A stretch of 64,000 bases of DNA from Alkalihalobacterium alkalinitrilicum (GCF_002019605.1 NZ_KV917368.1:5343885-5407884), one strand, 5' to 3'. Positions 30,724-39,865 are shown, numbered from the stretch's first letter. Numbers and translations are program-made. The notes: generated from the sequence alone by a model not told the origin.

Positions 30724-31352
30724 AACAACAAATTGCATCACACTTACTAGACATTAATGCTGTATATTTACGTCCAAATGATCCATTTACGTGGAGCTCT
30801 GGAATGAAGTCTCCCATTTATTGTGATAACCGTTTAACACTTTCTTATCCAAATATTCGTAAAGATATTGCCAACGGTTTAAGACAGCTTATAGAAGAAA
30901 ACTATGCTGAAGTTGATGTGATTGCAGGGACTGCAACAGCGGGAATTCCGCATGCCGCTTGGGTTAGTGATTTGATGGAAAAACCGATGGCTTACATTCG
31001 TAGTAAAGCGAAAGGGCATGGGAAAGGAAATCAAATCGAAGGTAAAATTGAAGCAGGCGATAAAGTCGTTATTGTCGAAGATCTCATTTCTACTGGAGGC
31101 AGTGTCATTACTGCTGCTGAAGCGGTTCGTGAAGCAGGTGGAATTGTTATTGGTGTCGTTGCGATTTTTACATACGGACTGGAAAAAGGTATTACCCAAC
31201 TCGAAAAAGCGAGATTGCCATTTCAAGTACTTACCGATTACGAAACTTTATTACAAGTGTCACTGGAGCGAAATGATATTAATGAAGAAGAACTAAAAAA
31301 ACTTAAAAAATGGCGTGAAAATCCATCTTCAACCGATTGGATGAACGCATAA
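30720..31352 (+). CDS. pyrE: Orotate phosphoribosyltransferase
   Basis: Joins orotate to PRPP to form OMP. The ATG at 30720 follows GGGAGG (30707-30712) and overlaps the pyrF stop. 210 residues, type I PRTase with the PRPP loop [19 protein letters not shown] and the orotate-binding N-terminal segment [16 protein letters not shown]. Last gene of the pyr operon; a 14-bp hairpin follows. The accessory island starts downstream. Confidence 0.97.
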   Translation: MKQQIASHLLDINAVYLRPNDPFTWSSGMKSPIYCDNRLTLSYPNIRKDIANGLRQLIEENYAEVDVIAGTATAGIPHAAWVSDLMEKPMAYIRSKAKGHGKGNQIEGKIEAGDKVVIVEDLISTGGSVITAAEAVREAGGIVIGVVAIFTYGLEKGITQLEKARLPFQVLTDYETLLQVSLERNDINEEELKKLKKWRENPSSTDWMNA

Positions 31353-31356
31353 TGAA

Positions 31357-31392
31357 TGAAGAGGCCAACTAATTCTCGAGTTGGCCTCTTCA
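31357..31392 (+). terminator. Strong hairpin closing the pyr operon
   Basis: TGAAGAGGCCAACT pairs perfectly with AGTTGGCCTCTTCA around an 8-nt loop, 4 nt after the pyrE stop. The following sequence AAATTGTC is not a T run, so termination may rely on the hairpin strength. The remaining 31393-31718 gap shows no gene; it is A/T-rich with one promoter candidate. Confidence 0.7.
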
Positions 31393-31592
31393 AATTGTCA
31401 AAAGTGAATCAGGTGTTATCAAATATAGAATGAATAATAGTGAGAATGAAATGTAACGAAATAACCTCCCTTTTACCCCGCATAATGCTAGCGCTAAAGG
31501 AGTTTTCATCTAATGAAACAAATATTCTATTTCCAAACATGAAAAAAATGGATGTTTGCAGCCTTATTTTTCAAGAATTTCCTATTTTTTTA

Positions 31593-31620
31593 TTCAGAGT
31601 AGTTCCTCACGTAGTATAAT
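31593..31620 (+). promoter_or_regulatory. SigA-like promoter before the methyltransferase
   Basis: TTCAGA (31593-31598), 16 bp, then a perfect TATAAT (31615-31620), about 100 nt before the gene. Confidence 0.45.
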
Positions 31621-31718
31621 AAAAACGAAAGTTCAAGTGATTATATGACATCGAGGGATAAAAGACTTGAGCCAGCTAGTGTGTGCAATATTAATAAAAA
31701 GAGGGAGGGGGAACACAG

Positions 31719-32375
31719 ATGCGAAAGATGAATGGAGAGGAATTTGATCCATTAGTTCCTTTTTTTGATGCGATGGCCTGTACAAATTGGTTAAGTGACG
31801 TCCACTTTCAATTAAAACAAGCAACAGGAAGTTGGGTTGGAAAAAAAGTGTTAGATGTTGGGTGTGGAACAGGGCGTTTACTCTTAAGAGGGGTTGACGA
31901 AGCTAGTCAAGTCGTTGGTGTCGACTTGTCTGAAGGAATGATTCAAGCAGCCATTGAACTTTACAATGAGAAGAGTAAAAATAATAAAGCGTCTTTTCAA
32001 GTTGGAGATGCGTATCATTTACCTTTTACAGAAAATGAGTTTGACTTAGTTCTTTCAACTTGTGTTTTATTCCTATTACCAGAGCCTGACAAAGGAATGA
32101 AAGAAATGATCCGTGTTGTAAAAGACGGCGGGATGATTGTGACGCTAAATCCTTCTGAGCATATGAACCAACTTGCGGCAGCAGACTATTGTAAACAAAA
32201 CAATATTACACAATTTGAGGAAACAACATTATTAAAGTGGTCTAATATTTCGACATTACGACATCGTTATAATTCAGAAGAGCTTTCAACTTTCTTAAGA
32301 GATTGTGGTGCAAAAGAAATCAACCATTTACCAGTGGTTGGTGACTTGGCTTTGATTACGATATGTAAATTCTAA
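31719..32375 (+). CDS. Class I SAM-dependent methyltransferase
   Basis: A 218-residue soluble methyltransferase of the Methyltransf_11/25 (UbiE-like) type. Motif I KVLDVGCGTGRLLL (about residues 43-56) and the acidic motif II GVDLSEGMIQAA bind S-adenosylmethionine; motif IV region DLVLSTCVLFLLPEP and VVKDGGMIVTLNPS follow. The substrate cannot be inferred; the C-terminal part does not point to a known rRNA, quinone or small-molecule subfamily. The ATG at 31719 follows a strong GGGAGGGGG. It has its own promoter candidate and terminator, so it is not co-transcribed with the pyr operon or with the CARF-HEPN gene, and may or may not belong to the system downstream. Confidence 0.85.
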   Translation: MRKMNGEEFDPLVPFFDAMACTNWLSDVHFQLKQATGSWVGKKVLDVGCGTGRLLLRGVDEASQVVGVDLSEGMIQAAIELYNEKSKNNKASFQVGDAYHLPFTENEFDLVLSTCVLFLLPEPDKGMKEMIRVVKDGGMIVTLNPSEHMNQLAAADYCKQNNITQFEETTLLKWSNISTLRHRYNSEELSTFLRDCGAKEINHLPVVGDLALITICKF

Positions 32376-32376
32376 T

Positions 32377-32412
32377 TAAAAAGCTAGGGATTTCAAATCC
32401 CTAGCTTTTAGA
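32377..32412 (+). terminator. Intrinsic terminator after the methyltransferase
   Basis: TAAAAAGCTAGGGA / TCCCTAGCTTTTA around a 7-nt loop, with further T-rich sequence (GAGTTTTATC). Confidence 0.82.
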
Positions 32413-32480
32413 GTTTTATCACTATCATCATAGGAAGAAATGTAAAGTTTTTTAGTTTAGTATAAAGGGTTTTTACAGAG

Positions 32481-32490
32481 TTTGTCGAAT
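32481..32490 (+). promoter_or_regulatory. Perfect Spo0A box upstream of the CARF-HEPN gene
   Basis: TTTGTCGAAT contains the exact 7-mer TGTCGAA with the consensus T-rich 5' flank. It lies 60-90 nt before the gene; TATATA at 32511-32516 is a possible -10. See the second box at 34101-34110. Confidence 0.4.
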
Positions 32491-32569
32491 ATACAACTTT
32501 AGTTAATAGGTATATATAACTATGAAAACAATGAGATGAAAGACAGCTATGAAGGGAGAATACAAAAAG

Positions 32570-34048
32570 TTGAACGAAAAAGTTAAAATTTATACAGAAA
32601 AATTAAAGACGGATCGTAGTGCTGCAAATCAGTATTATCGTGAGCATTTATTTGAAGAGGTGTCGCAGTCTTTTATAAAAAAAGTTCATGATAAACAAGA
32701 AAAGAACGAGTTTAAACAATACGATTATCTAATTATGTCTGTCGGGTTTAGTATCGGGCCGTTAGTTATGTGGATACGAGCACTACGTCCGAAAGAAGTC
32801 TTCTTTATCTGTTCAGAAGAAACAGAAGACCTTGTAAATGAGATTTGCATGTTATCAAATTTAAAATTTACTCAATGTGATCATACGATTGTTCGCCGTA
32901 CCAATGGGAAGGACGTTTATGAAAAGATTAATGAATATATTGATAAACATCGTATAAAACAACAAGGGCTATTGAACTTAGTAGCGATTGATATTACGGG
33001 TGGGAAGAAAAATATGGTATCGGGATGTAGTCTTGCTGCCAACCATTTAGGAATTGACTTATTATATATCGATAATAATGGCTATTTACCAGGAGTGAGG
33101 AAACAACTTCCTGGAAATGAAGAGCCAATTCTTCTAGAAGACCCGCTCGAAGTCTTTGGGGACCGCGACTTATTTAAAGGTATTACGAAATTTAATAGTG
33201 AAGATTTTGAACAGGCAACAGAAATTTTTAGAGGCATTAAAGAAAGGGTAGTACAAACGAGGAACTATGAAACTTATGAACAACTGTCAATCGGATATAG
33301 CCATTTAGAAGGGATGCGTTTTCATAAAGCTCATTATCACATTTCTCAAGCGATTGAATGGGCAGAAAAACTAGAAATGACAAATATTCCACTTCCTTTA
33401 TTAAAACAACAGTTAATTGCCATTGAGCCACTTATAAAACTTCACGAAATACCTGAGCGTCAAGTCCTTTCAGACAACAGGTTATTTTGGCACTTATTTG
33501 GATATTTATTTAAAATGGCTGACCACTATATGAATGGAAAAAAATACGATATAAGCGCATTGTTAACGTATCGATGTTTAGAATTTATTGTTCAATCTTT
33601 ATTGTTAAAACAATTTGATATTCATCATTCAAATCCACGCTATACACATCTTGATACAAAAAAAATCTTAGAAAAATTTAATGAAATTTCTAATGACGTA
33701 TATCACGACTATCGCCCTTTACATCGACTGCCTAACAAAGTTACGTTAATGACAGGGTTAATTATGCTTCGAGCGTTGGATGAGCCAATGATTCGAAATG
33801 TTAATATTCGATCAATGAATGAATACATAACAGCAAGAAATAAAAGTCGTCTAGTTCATGGATTTGATTTGCTTGATAAGTCTCAAGTAGAGCCGTTTAT
33901 TGGCAGAGTTCGAGGACTTGCGAGTTATATATGGAACCACGAAAAACATGAACTTAGTTTTACAGAAGGGTTTGATCGTTTTGCAAGTCGATATGCTTTT
34001 GTAAATATTGAGTTAAATCGAAACCCTCAGCAGGTGCCTCACCATTGA
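32570..34048 (+). CDS. CARF-HEPN protein (Cas02710/Csm6-like predicted ribonuclease)
   Basis: Resembles the Cas02710 (TIGR02710) branch of CARF proteins. The Rossmann-like N-terminal half has YLIMSVGFSIGPLVMWIRAL (strand 1 and loop), KEVFFICSEET, and the ligand-binding hallmark AIDITGGKKNMVSG with its aspartate near residue 141, then LGIDLLYIDN. In the family this domain binds cyclic oligoadenylate or a related signal. A helical linker follows. The C-terminus has the HEPN RNase motif R-x6-H in ARNKSRLVHGF (R423, H430 from this start). The TTG at 32570 follows AAGGGAGAA (32551-32559) at 10 nt; the ATG at 32549 (506-residue numbering shifts by +7) is an alternative with a poor ribosome site. 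No CRISPR array, Cas10 or other cas gene is in the window, so a signal source must lie elsewhere or differ. The neighbouring operon is 194 nt downstream on the same strand. Confidence 0.8.
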   Translation: MNEKVKIYTEKLKTDRSAANQYYREHLFEEVSQSFIKKVHDKQEKNEFKQYDYLIMSVGFSIGPLVMWIRALRPKEVFFICSEETEDLVNEICMLSNLKFTQCDHTIVRRTNGKDVYEKINEYIDKHRIKQQGLLNLVAIDITGGKKNMVSGCSLAANHLGIDLLYIDNNGYLPGVRKQLPGNEEPILLEDPLEVFGDRDLFKGITKFNSEDFEQATEIFRGIKERVVQTRNYETYEQLSIGYSHLEGMRFHKAHYHISQAIEWAEKLEMTNIPLPLLKQQLIAIEPLIKLHEIPERQVLSDNRLFWHLFGYLFKMADHYMNGKKYDISALLTYRCLEFIVQSLLLKQFDIHHSNPRYTHLDTKKILEKFNEISNDVYHDYRPLHRLPNKVTLMTGLIMLRALDEPMIRNVNIRSMNEYITARNKSRLVHGFDLLDKSQVEPFIGRVRGLASYIWNHEKHELSFTEGFDRFASRYAFVNIELNRNPQQVPHH

Positions 34049-34103
34049 AAACTAGTACTTTATATACATAACCAATCCTTTTTGGAGGAAATTTACTAGT
34101 TTT
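34048..34103 (+). repeat. Perfect 10-bp inverted repeat between CARF-HEPN and vWA genes
   Basis: AAAACTAGTA (34048-34057) and TACTAGTTTT (34094-34103), with 36 nt between. It could be a weak terminator (T run within the right arm) or an operator; its right end overlaps the Spo0A box at 34101-34110. Confidence 0.55.
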
Positions 34104-34110
34104 GTCGAAA
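34101..34110 (+). promoter_or_regulatory. Perfect Spo0A box upstream of the vWA-tubulin operon
   Basis: TTTGTCGAAA matches the extended 0A box consensus. It is about 135 nt before the vWA start and about 75 nt before a weak SigA-like promoter. Confidence 0.4.
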
Positions 34111-34181
34111 TTAGGTATTATTAGTATCTAAGAAAAAACAACTATGAGATCATACTCAATGAAAATGGGTATCTTAGTTGA

Positions 34182-34209
34182 TTGATATTGTACTTTTTCT
34201 AGGTATTTT
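34182..34209 (+). promoter_or_regulatory. Weak SigA-like promoter of the vWA-tubulin operon
   Basis: TTGATA (34182-34187), 16 bp, TATTTT (34204-34209); start predicted about 25 nt before the vWA start codon. Confidence 0.4.
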
Positions 34210-34242
34210 ACATTAGCTAAGTAATTGAGACAGGAGAGAACC

Positions 34243-36468
34243 ATGATACAAATCAATACAAGAGTATTAATGATATGGCTGATATGTTTTATAACCTTAG
34301 TTCCAACCATTTCGTATGGAGAGGAGACTGTCGTAAAGAAAAGGGTAGTTACTCTAATCTATGATGACTCAGGTAGTATGTGGTTTACGTATGACGATCA
34401 AGGAGAACAACTACCGAGTGATAACTGGAAGTTTGCTAACTACTCGTTACAAAGTTTAATCGGACTACTAGGCGAAAATGATCAGCTTAATGTTGTCAGA
34501 ATGACAGACGAACATCAACTTGATACGATTGAAGGTACTTATTCTCAAAGACAACGTGAAATCGAACGAATCTCTAATTGGGATAAACGCGGTTGGACAC
34601 CGTTTGATACCGTAATAACAGCTACTGAACAATTAAAAACAGCTGTTCAACAAGAAGAAGATGCGGAATTTTGGTTTATTATTGTTATGGATGGCGTTTT
34701 CAATGATTTAGACTATTTACAAGTGACGGATGAAAAAGAATTAGCACGAAATTATGAGCTTGCTATTCAAACATTACAAGACTACTCTTTATTTATGCAG
34801 GAAAACAATGTAAAAGCTAATAGCATTTTAGTAACAATTGAGTCGTTTTTAACTCCTGAAGAAGTAGAACAAATGATGATTTTTAAAGATATTTGGGAAG
34901 AGACTACGGGTGGATTGCAGTTAACAGCAGCTAATGAAGAGGAGATTATTGAGCGAATTAATGAAGTTGCTGCATTAATCACGAATCGTGACCCGAATGC
35001 GGAAAAGAGTAATGTTGATTTGAGTCCAAGTTTTGAGGGAAGTAAAGTTTTTCTCGATTCTCCTTATCCACTAAAACGATTAACATTGCTTCAACAGTCC
35101 CCAGGACAACGGTCAAATGTTTCATTATCCGATGTAACGATAAATGATGGAACAACACCTTTACATATTAATGGTCCTTTTCAAATAGAATCTCCCTATG
35201 ATGAATTTGAGCTAAGAGACGATTTGTTCGGTACCATTACTCACATTGGGCATGCTCAAAAAGATGGGGTTAATGAAGAAGGTCAATATATTATTGAGTT
35301 TGACCGTGAAATTCAACTCAATGAACAACAATATTTTCATTTTATTGCAGAACCTGCGATTGATTTCCAAGTGAGTTTGTTGAAACAAGAAGAGGATGGC
35401 ACGTTACATACTGATCAAGAAACGTTTTTCTATGGAGCAGATATGAAAATGGAAGTGGAGCTCATCCGCAGTGGTAATTCAGATAAAATTTCATTTACAA
35501 ATCGAAATGTCAGTGAGGAAGTGGAAGTTACAACTCGGATTGGTGAAGACGTGATCCAATTAATTTGGAATGAGGAAAGGCAAAGCTTTTTAGGTGATTT
35601 CACAATGCCTGATGAATATACTGAAGCCCTAGTTACAACGCTCGTTCATGGGTTTTATCAAGAAACAAAACGTGTATCTCTTCAAGGCGTCGGTGGTAGA
35701 GAGATAGAACTCATTTTATTATCAGAAAACTGGTCAAGTCAACTTGATGTATTAGGGGACGCAACACCGATTCAAATTGAACCACATATTAACGGTCGTC
35801 CAATGACAACTGAAGAGTTATCAGAAGTGTTTTCAACAATAGAAGTGACTAGTGAACAGCGAATACAATTTCGATATGAACAAAATGATCAGTGGATTGA
35901 GATTTATCCAACAATAAACTGGTTACCGATGCTGACCGATGTCGGAACACTAGATGTTAACGTTCAAATAGCTGGGAAGTATTCAGGGGAACAAGCAAGT
36001 TTATCTTTTTCCATCATGATTGAAGATATTTCGTGGTGGAATAAATATGGAATTTATTTAACGTACTTATTGGCCATTATTGCATCTATTATTTGGCTCA
36101 TTGGAATTATAAAAAAGCCGCGTTTTGCAAAAAATGCATCTTACGTTTCGTTAACTACGAAACAAATGTTAAATGGTCGAACATTAGGAGAATATACGAG
36201 TACTGAACAATTTCAGACGAATTTCTTTGGGCGCTGGTTTGTTCCATATATACCAGAAAAAGCAGTGATCCAAGGGCTAACGTTTAAAGCACACCCAAAT
36301 AAAGATCGAATTTTACTGGTAAAATCATCACAATCACCAGAAATGATTGTTCAAGATCGCAGATTAGAAGACGATAGTGGTAGAGATGATATTTTAATTT
36401 TTAGCAACGATACAATTGTAATCGAATACCATCATCAACAAGAAATCTACCAATTTATCAAAGATTAA
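34243..36468 (+). CDS. Membrane-anchored von Willebrand factor A protein (tubulin-like system)
   Basis: 741 residues. An N-terminal signal peptide or anchor (MIQINTRVLMIWLICF..., ending near SYG, about residue 29) is followed at once by a vWA domain whose MIDAS motif is complete (D41-D-S-G-S45, in YDDSGSM), with WTPFDTVITA as a likely threonine ligand and IVMDGVFNDL as the next conserved aspartate. A long beta-rich region (about 270-595) follows, then one membrane span (WWNKYGIYLTYLLAIIASII, from about 598) and a basic C-terminal cytoplasmic domain of about 115 residues. The predicted topology is an external metal-dependent adhesion domain linked to a cytosolic tail. The ATG at 34243 follows CAGGAGAG. 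It is the first gene of a four-gene operon; a vWA protein together with a tubulin-superfamily protein is a known genomic pairing (Makarova and Koonin 2010). The cellular role is unknown. Confidence 0.82.
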   Translation: MIQINTRVLMIWLICFITLVPTISYGEETVVKKRVVTLIYDDSGSMWFTYDDQGEQLPSDNWKFANYSLQSLIGLLGENDQLNVVRMTDEHQLDTIEGTYSQRQREIERISNWDKRGWTPFDTVITATEQLKTAVQQEEDAEFWFIIVMDGVFNDLDYLQVTDEKELARNYELAIQTLQDYSLFMQENNVKANSILVTIESFLTPEEVEQMMIFKDIWEETTGGLQLTAANEEEIIERINEVAALITNRDPNAEKSNVDLSPSFEGSKVFLDSPYPLKRLTLLQQSPGQRSNVSLSDVTINDGTTPLHINGPFQIESPYDEFELRDDLFGTITHIGHAQKDGVNEEGQYIIEFDREIQLNEQQYFHFIAEPAIDFQVSLLKQEEDGTLHTDQETFFYGADMKMEVELIRSGNSDKISFTNRNVSEEVEVTTRIGEDVIQLIWNEERQSFLGDFTMPDEYTEALVTTLVHGFYQETKRVSLQGVGGREIELILLSENWSSQLDVLGDATPIQIEPHINGRPMTTEELSEVFSTIEVTSEQRIQFRYEQNDQWIEIYPTINWLPMLTDVGTLDVNVQIAGKYSGEQASLSFSIMIEDISWWNKYGIYLTYLLAIIASIIWLIGIIKKPRFAKNASYVSLTTKQMLNGRTLGEYTSTEQFQTNFFGRWFVPYIPEKAVIQGLTFKAHPNKDRILLVKSSQSPEMIVQDRRLEDDSGRDDILIFSNDTIVIEYHHQQEIYQFIKD

Positions 36469-36493
36469 ATTGAAATAGTGGAAGGGGATAAAT

Positions 36494-39400
36494 ATGAGTC
36501 ATAATGTACCTACTATATTAGTTGGATTAGGTGGACTAGGAAGTTCTATTGCCAATACGGTTTACGGTCGAATTCCTGTTGAAAGTAGAGGGAATGTCGC
36601 AATCCATGCTTTTGACACGGATGTTAACACGATAAAAAAAATGGAACACATCGCAAATAATATTACGCAAACAAGTACAAGAAAGTCGGTCGGTGAATAT
36701 TTACATCAAAATCCCTCGTTATTAACGTGGTTCCCTGATAATCCTCATTTACGTAAAAAGACGATGACCGAAGGAGCGGGGCAAATTCGATCAGTTTCTC
36801 GTTTAGCTTTTCGTGCGGCAATGGGAGAAGGAAAAATGAATTCTCTCTGGGAAGGAATAGACAGTATTTTTCCAGTGAACAGTGACGCGATGACATACGG
36901 AGTCCGTGTAATTATCATTAGTTCAATGGTAGGTGGAACAGGGTCGGGTATATTCCTACAAGTAGCGATGTACTTGCGTGAAATGCTTGAGCGGAAATTT
37001 GGTCACTCCAGTGTTTTAGTACGTGGAGCTTTTCTATTGCCAGATGTATTAGTTCGGACTAATACGTTAGATGAACGTGAATGGGAATCGGTACGTGCTA
37101 ATGGCTATGCGAGTTTAAAAGAGTTAAATGCGATTACGATGAGTGCTGCTAATCAGTTAGCAAGTGAAACAGATGTAACCATAGATTTAGAATATCGTCC
37201 GAACCAAGTTGACCTTGAAGGTCGAACTACTCATGCAATTACAGAAAGACAATTACCGTTTGACTTTGCCTTTTTATATGATTATGAGAACTTACGTGGA
37301 CAACACTTAAATTCTGTTTCACATTACATTGATCAAATGGCGAGAACTATTTATTTGCAATTGTTTAGCCCTATTTCTGCTAAACATTTTTCGCAAGAAG
37401 ATAATCAAATCTTAGAAATCATCCGTTCAGAAGGACAAGGAAGATATTGTGGAGCAGGGGCGGCAACATTAACTTATCCGTATGAAGATGTTGTGGAATA
37501 CTGTGCATTGCGTTGGGCAGCTTCGGGTCTTGATGATTCTTGGTTAATGTTAGATCGTATGTTTGAAGACGAACGTCACCGTTATGAATTAGACCTTCGT
37601 AGGGGGATTAATCGAGAACGTCCAGAGCGTGGGAAACGTTATATGTGGAATTTAGAACAACTCGTAAACGATGATAAACCTCAACAGTTCTTCAAGCAAG
37701 TGTATCAACAAGTTCGAGAAGAATTAGATCAAGGAAAGCTTGGTGAAGCAAAAGCTACACGTTTTGTTAATGCAGTAGAGGCTAGAGTTGACCAAGTTTT
37801 AGCAGGTGATCCCGAATTACGTGTATTTGAATCCAATTGTCGCGTAAATGAAGGAAATTTAAAATTAAAACAACAAACAAAGCGAGAAATTGGAAAGATT
37901 GAATCAGCCTTGAGTTTTTATAATGAACAAATTAACAAAAAAGTCTATGAGTATCGTACATTTATTACTCACCAAATTGTTGATCAAGATTGTGATGCTC
38001 CAAGTGGTGCGGAAGGTCAAGACTATCGTTTGAATACGTGGTTTATGCAAAAACCAAGTCCACTTCATCCTGTTGCGACGAGGTTTATGCTATATCAAAT
38101 TAGTGATGAAATAAATCAACGGATTCTTAAGCTACGTAAAGATAATGAAACGATGAAGAAGGAGATTGACCAATATAAAGAAGCTTTCAACATTAAAGAC
38201 ACAGAGACGATTGAAAACGCACTACAAAGAGTAGACACTGCCCTAAAGCAAGGTTTATTAGGAAGTCTATTTAAAAACGAATTTAAAGTTTTTATAGACG
38301 AATATGCGCAAAAGTCTTCAAGACATTTAAACACTTTAAACCGTTATAAAAAAGGGTTACTATTAGAACTCGTATATACGTCAGTCGATCAAGCTGTTCA
38401 AAGTATGATTCGTGATTGGGAACGTTTCTTTGAAAACTTAAAAGATACCCGAGATAGTTTGCTAGCTGAGATTAATCAACGTTCAGTTCAATATGAAAAC
38501 AGCACCGATCAAACGAAAGAATTTGTCTTAGCAACAAGAGAGTTTTTAGACCAAACGTGGGAAAGCTTACGTTCATCAGTCGATCAAGGAACATTGCCAG
38601 AAGATATATCTCAACAAATCTATTTAAGTCATTACCGCCAATATTGTAAACGAAATGAACAAACGTATACAAATTATATTGAAGAGATTAAAGTTGAGGA
38701 ATTGTATCGAGAAAATGTATTAGGATATTGTCGTGAAGAGTTGACGTCTAGATACCGTGATCGTCTTGATTTAACGGTCATTCAAGCTTTACGTCGTGAA
38801 GCTGCGTATAAAGGTGAAGAACCAACGAAATACATCGAAAAGCGAATTTCACAACTTGACCATTTGGCGAGTCCGTTTATTCCAAAAATTGAAGAACATC
38901 GTGAACTTAAATTCTGGGGAATTCATTCCGAGAGTTTACAAGACTTAGGAGAAAGCAGTAGTCAAGAAGTGTTTGAAGGAAAAGAAGTGAAAGATGATGC
39001 ATTTTCCAAATACGAAGTCGTTTGTTACCGTGCTCATTATGGGTTAGGAGTGAAAGACTTTGCTAAGTTTTCCTCTGGAGACAGTTCGGACTTACACAAT
39101 CGTCAGCCTGGTGTTTATTACGAAGCTTACCGTAGAAGAATTGATCGGTTAAACCGTGGTGAAGCAACAGTAACACCGCATTTAGATCGTCGTTGGCATT
39201 TACCAGCGTTTATGCCAGATTTAAACCCTCAACAAGTGGAGTTGGATACAGAAAGAAACGATCGCGCTCTACTGTTAGGGTTAATTCATGGCTGGTTAGT
39301 GCTCGTTCGAGATGCTGGGCGTTTCGTTTATCAATATAACGGGTTATCTGGCTCTTCACTCATCTTGAAAAGTGGAGCTGTCGTAACAGAAGAAACATAC

Positions 39401-39853
39401 AATCTTCACCAGGCTTTAAATCATAATCCAGCCATTTATGAAGAAATTTTAGAAAGAGCAGAAGAACAAAAGCTGCATGACAAACGTCGATCAGCTAACA
39501 TTTTAGAGCATGCTTTCATTCAAGGGGCAAAACAAATATCAATACAAAAAGATAGCATTTCTAGTATTCTTGATATTACGCTAGCTTATGAAACTGAAGG
39601 ATTAGGAAATGAAGCACTCCCTGAAAGAGGTACGCGTCTACGTACCCGTTTATTAAATGAAATTGTTAATTATTATAAAGCGATTTATGGTAACCATCGT
39701 GCGTATCAAGCGCAAATCGATGCAGCAGCAATGATCGAAGAACTATGGCTCGATTCAACTTTCCGTCAAATTTCGGATGAAGGCTCATCAGAATATTCCA
39801 ATTGGAAAAATACAATTGATAATACCATTCGTAAGCTCAAGCAGCATTCATAA
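36494..39853 (+). CDS. Large tubulin/FtsZ-superfamily GTPase-like protein (Tubulin_2 type)
   Basis: 1119 residues, about three times the length of FtsZ. The N-terminal about 330 residues look like a tubulin-type GTPase: nucleotide loop T1 VGLGGLGSSIANTVYGRI (G11-G16), IHAFDTDVNTI, and the tubulin signature GGTGSG at residues 147-152 (SSMVGGTGSGIFLQVAMYL). The remaining about 790 residues are mostly helical, with coiled-coil stretches around 440-480 and 540-680 and no recognised domain. It resembles the Pfam Tubulin_2 group ('tubulin-like') rather than FtsZ or TubZ; there is no C-terminal FtsZ peptide. I could not identify a clear T7-loop catalytic acid, so filament formation and GTP hydrolysis are only inferred. 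The gene is 25 nt after the vWA gene and 12 nt before the next, with GGAAGGGG upstream. Confidence 0.85.
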   Translation: MSHNVPTILVGLGGLGSSIANTVYGRIPVESRGNVAIHAFDTDVNTIKKMEHIANNITQTSTRKSVGEYLHQNPSLLTWFPDNPHLRKKTMTEGAGQIRSVSRLAFRAAMGEGKMNSLWEGIDSIFPVNSDAMTYGVRVIIISSMVGGTGSGIFLQVAMYLREMLERKFGHSSVLVRGAFLLPDVLVRTNTLDEREWESVRANGYASLKELNAITMSAANQLASETDVTIDLEYRPNQVDLEGRTTHAITERQLPFDFAFLYDYENLRGQHLNSVSHYIDQMARTIYLQLFSPISAKHFSQEDNQILEIIRSEGQGRYCGAGAATLTYPYEDVVEYCALRWAASGLDDSWLMLDRMFEDERHRYELDLRRGINRERPERGKRYMWNLEQLVNDDKPQQFFKQVYQQVREELDQGKLGEAKATRFVNAVEARVDQVLAGDPELRVFESNCRVNEGNLKLKQQTKREIGKIESALSFYNEQINKKVYEYRTFITHQIVDQDCDAPSGAEGQDYRLNTWFMQKPSPLHPVATRFMLYQISDEINQRILKLRKDNETMKKEIDQYKEAFNIKDTETIENALQRVDTALKQGLLGSLFKNEFKVFIDEYAQKSSRHLNTLNRYKKGLLLELVYTSVDQAVQSMIRDWERFFENLKDTRDSLLAEINQRSVQYENSTDQTKEFVLATREFLDQTWESLRSSVDQGTLPEDISQQIYLSHYRQYCKRNEQTYTNYIEEIKVEELYRENVLGYCREELTSRYRDRLDLTVIQALRREAAYKGEEPTKYIEKRISQLDHLASPFIPKIEEHRELKFWGIHSESLQDLGESSSQEVFEGKEVKDDAFSKYEVVCYRAHYGLGVKDFAKFSSGDSSDLHNRQPGVYYEAYRRRIDRLNRGEATVTPHLDRRWHLPAFMPDLNPQQVELDTERNDRALLLGLIHGWLVLVRDAGRFVYQYNGLSGSSLILKSGAVVTEETYNLHQALNHNPAIYEEILERAEEQKLHDKRRSANILEHAFIQGAKQISIQKDSISSILDITLAYETEGLGNEALPERGTRLRTRLLNEIVNYYKAIYGNHRAYQAQIDAAAMIEELWLDSTFRQISDEGSSEYSNWKNTIDNTIRKLKQHS

Positions 39854-39865
39854 GGATGATGACCA

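Noticed and set aside
36494-39853. TubZ/plasmid partition or phage tubulin (PhuZ)
   Set aside because: Too long, no partition partner (TubR-like) or phage genes nearby; vWA and membrane partners fit the chromosomal Tubulin_2 type better.
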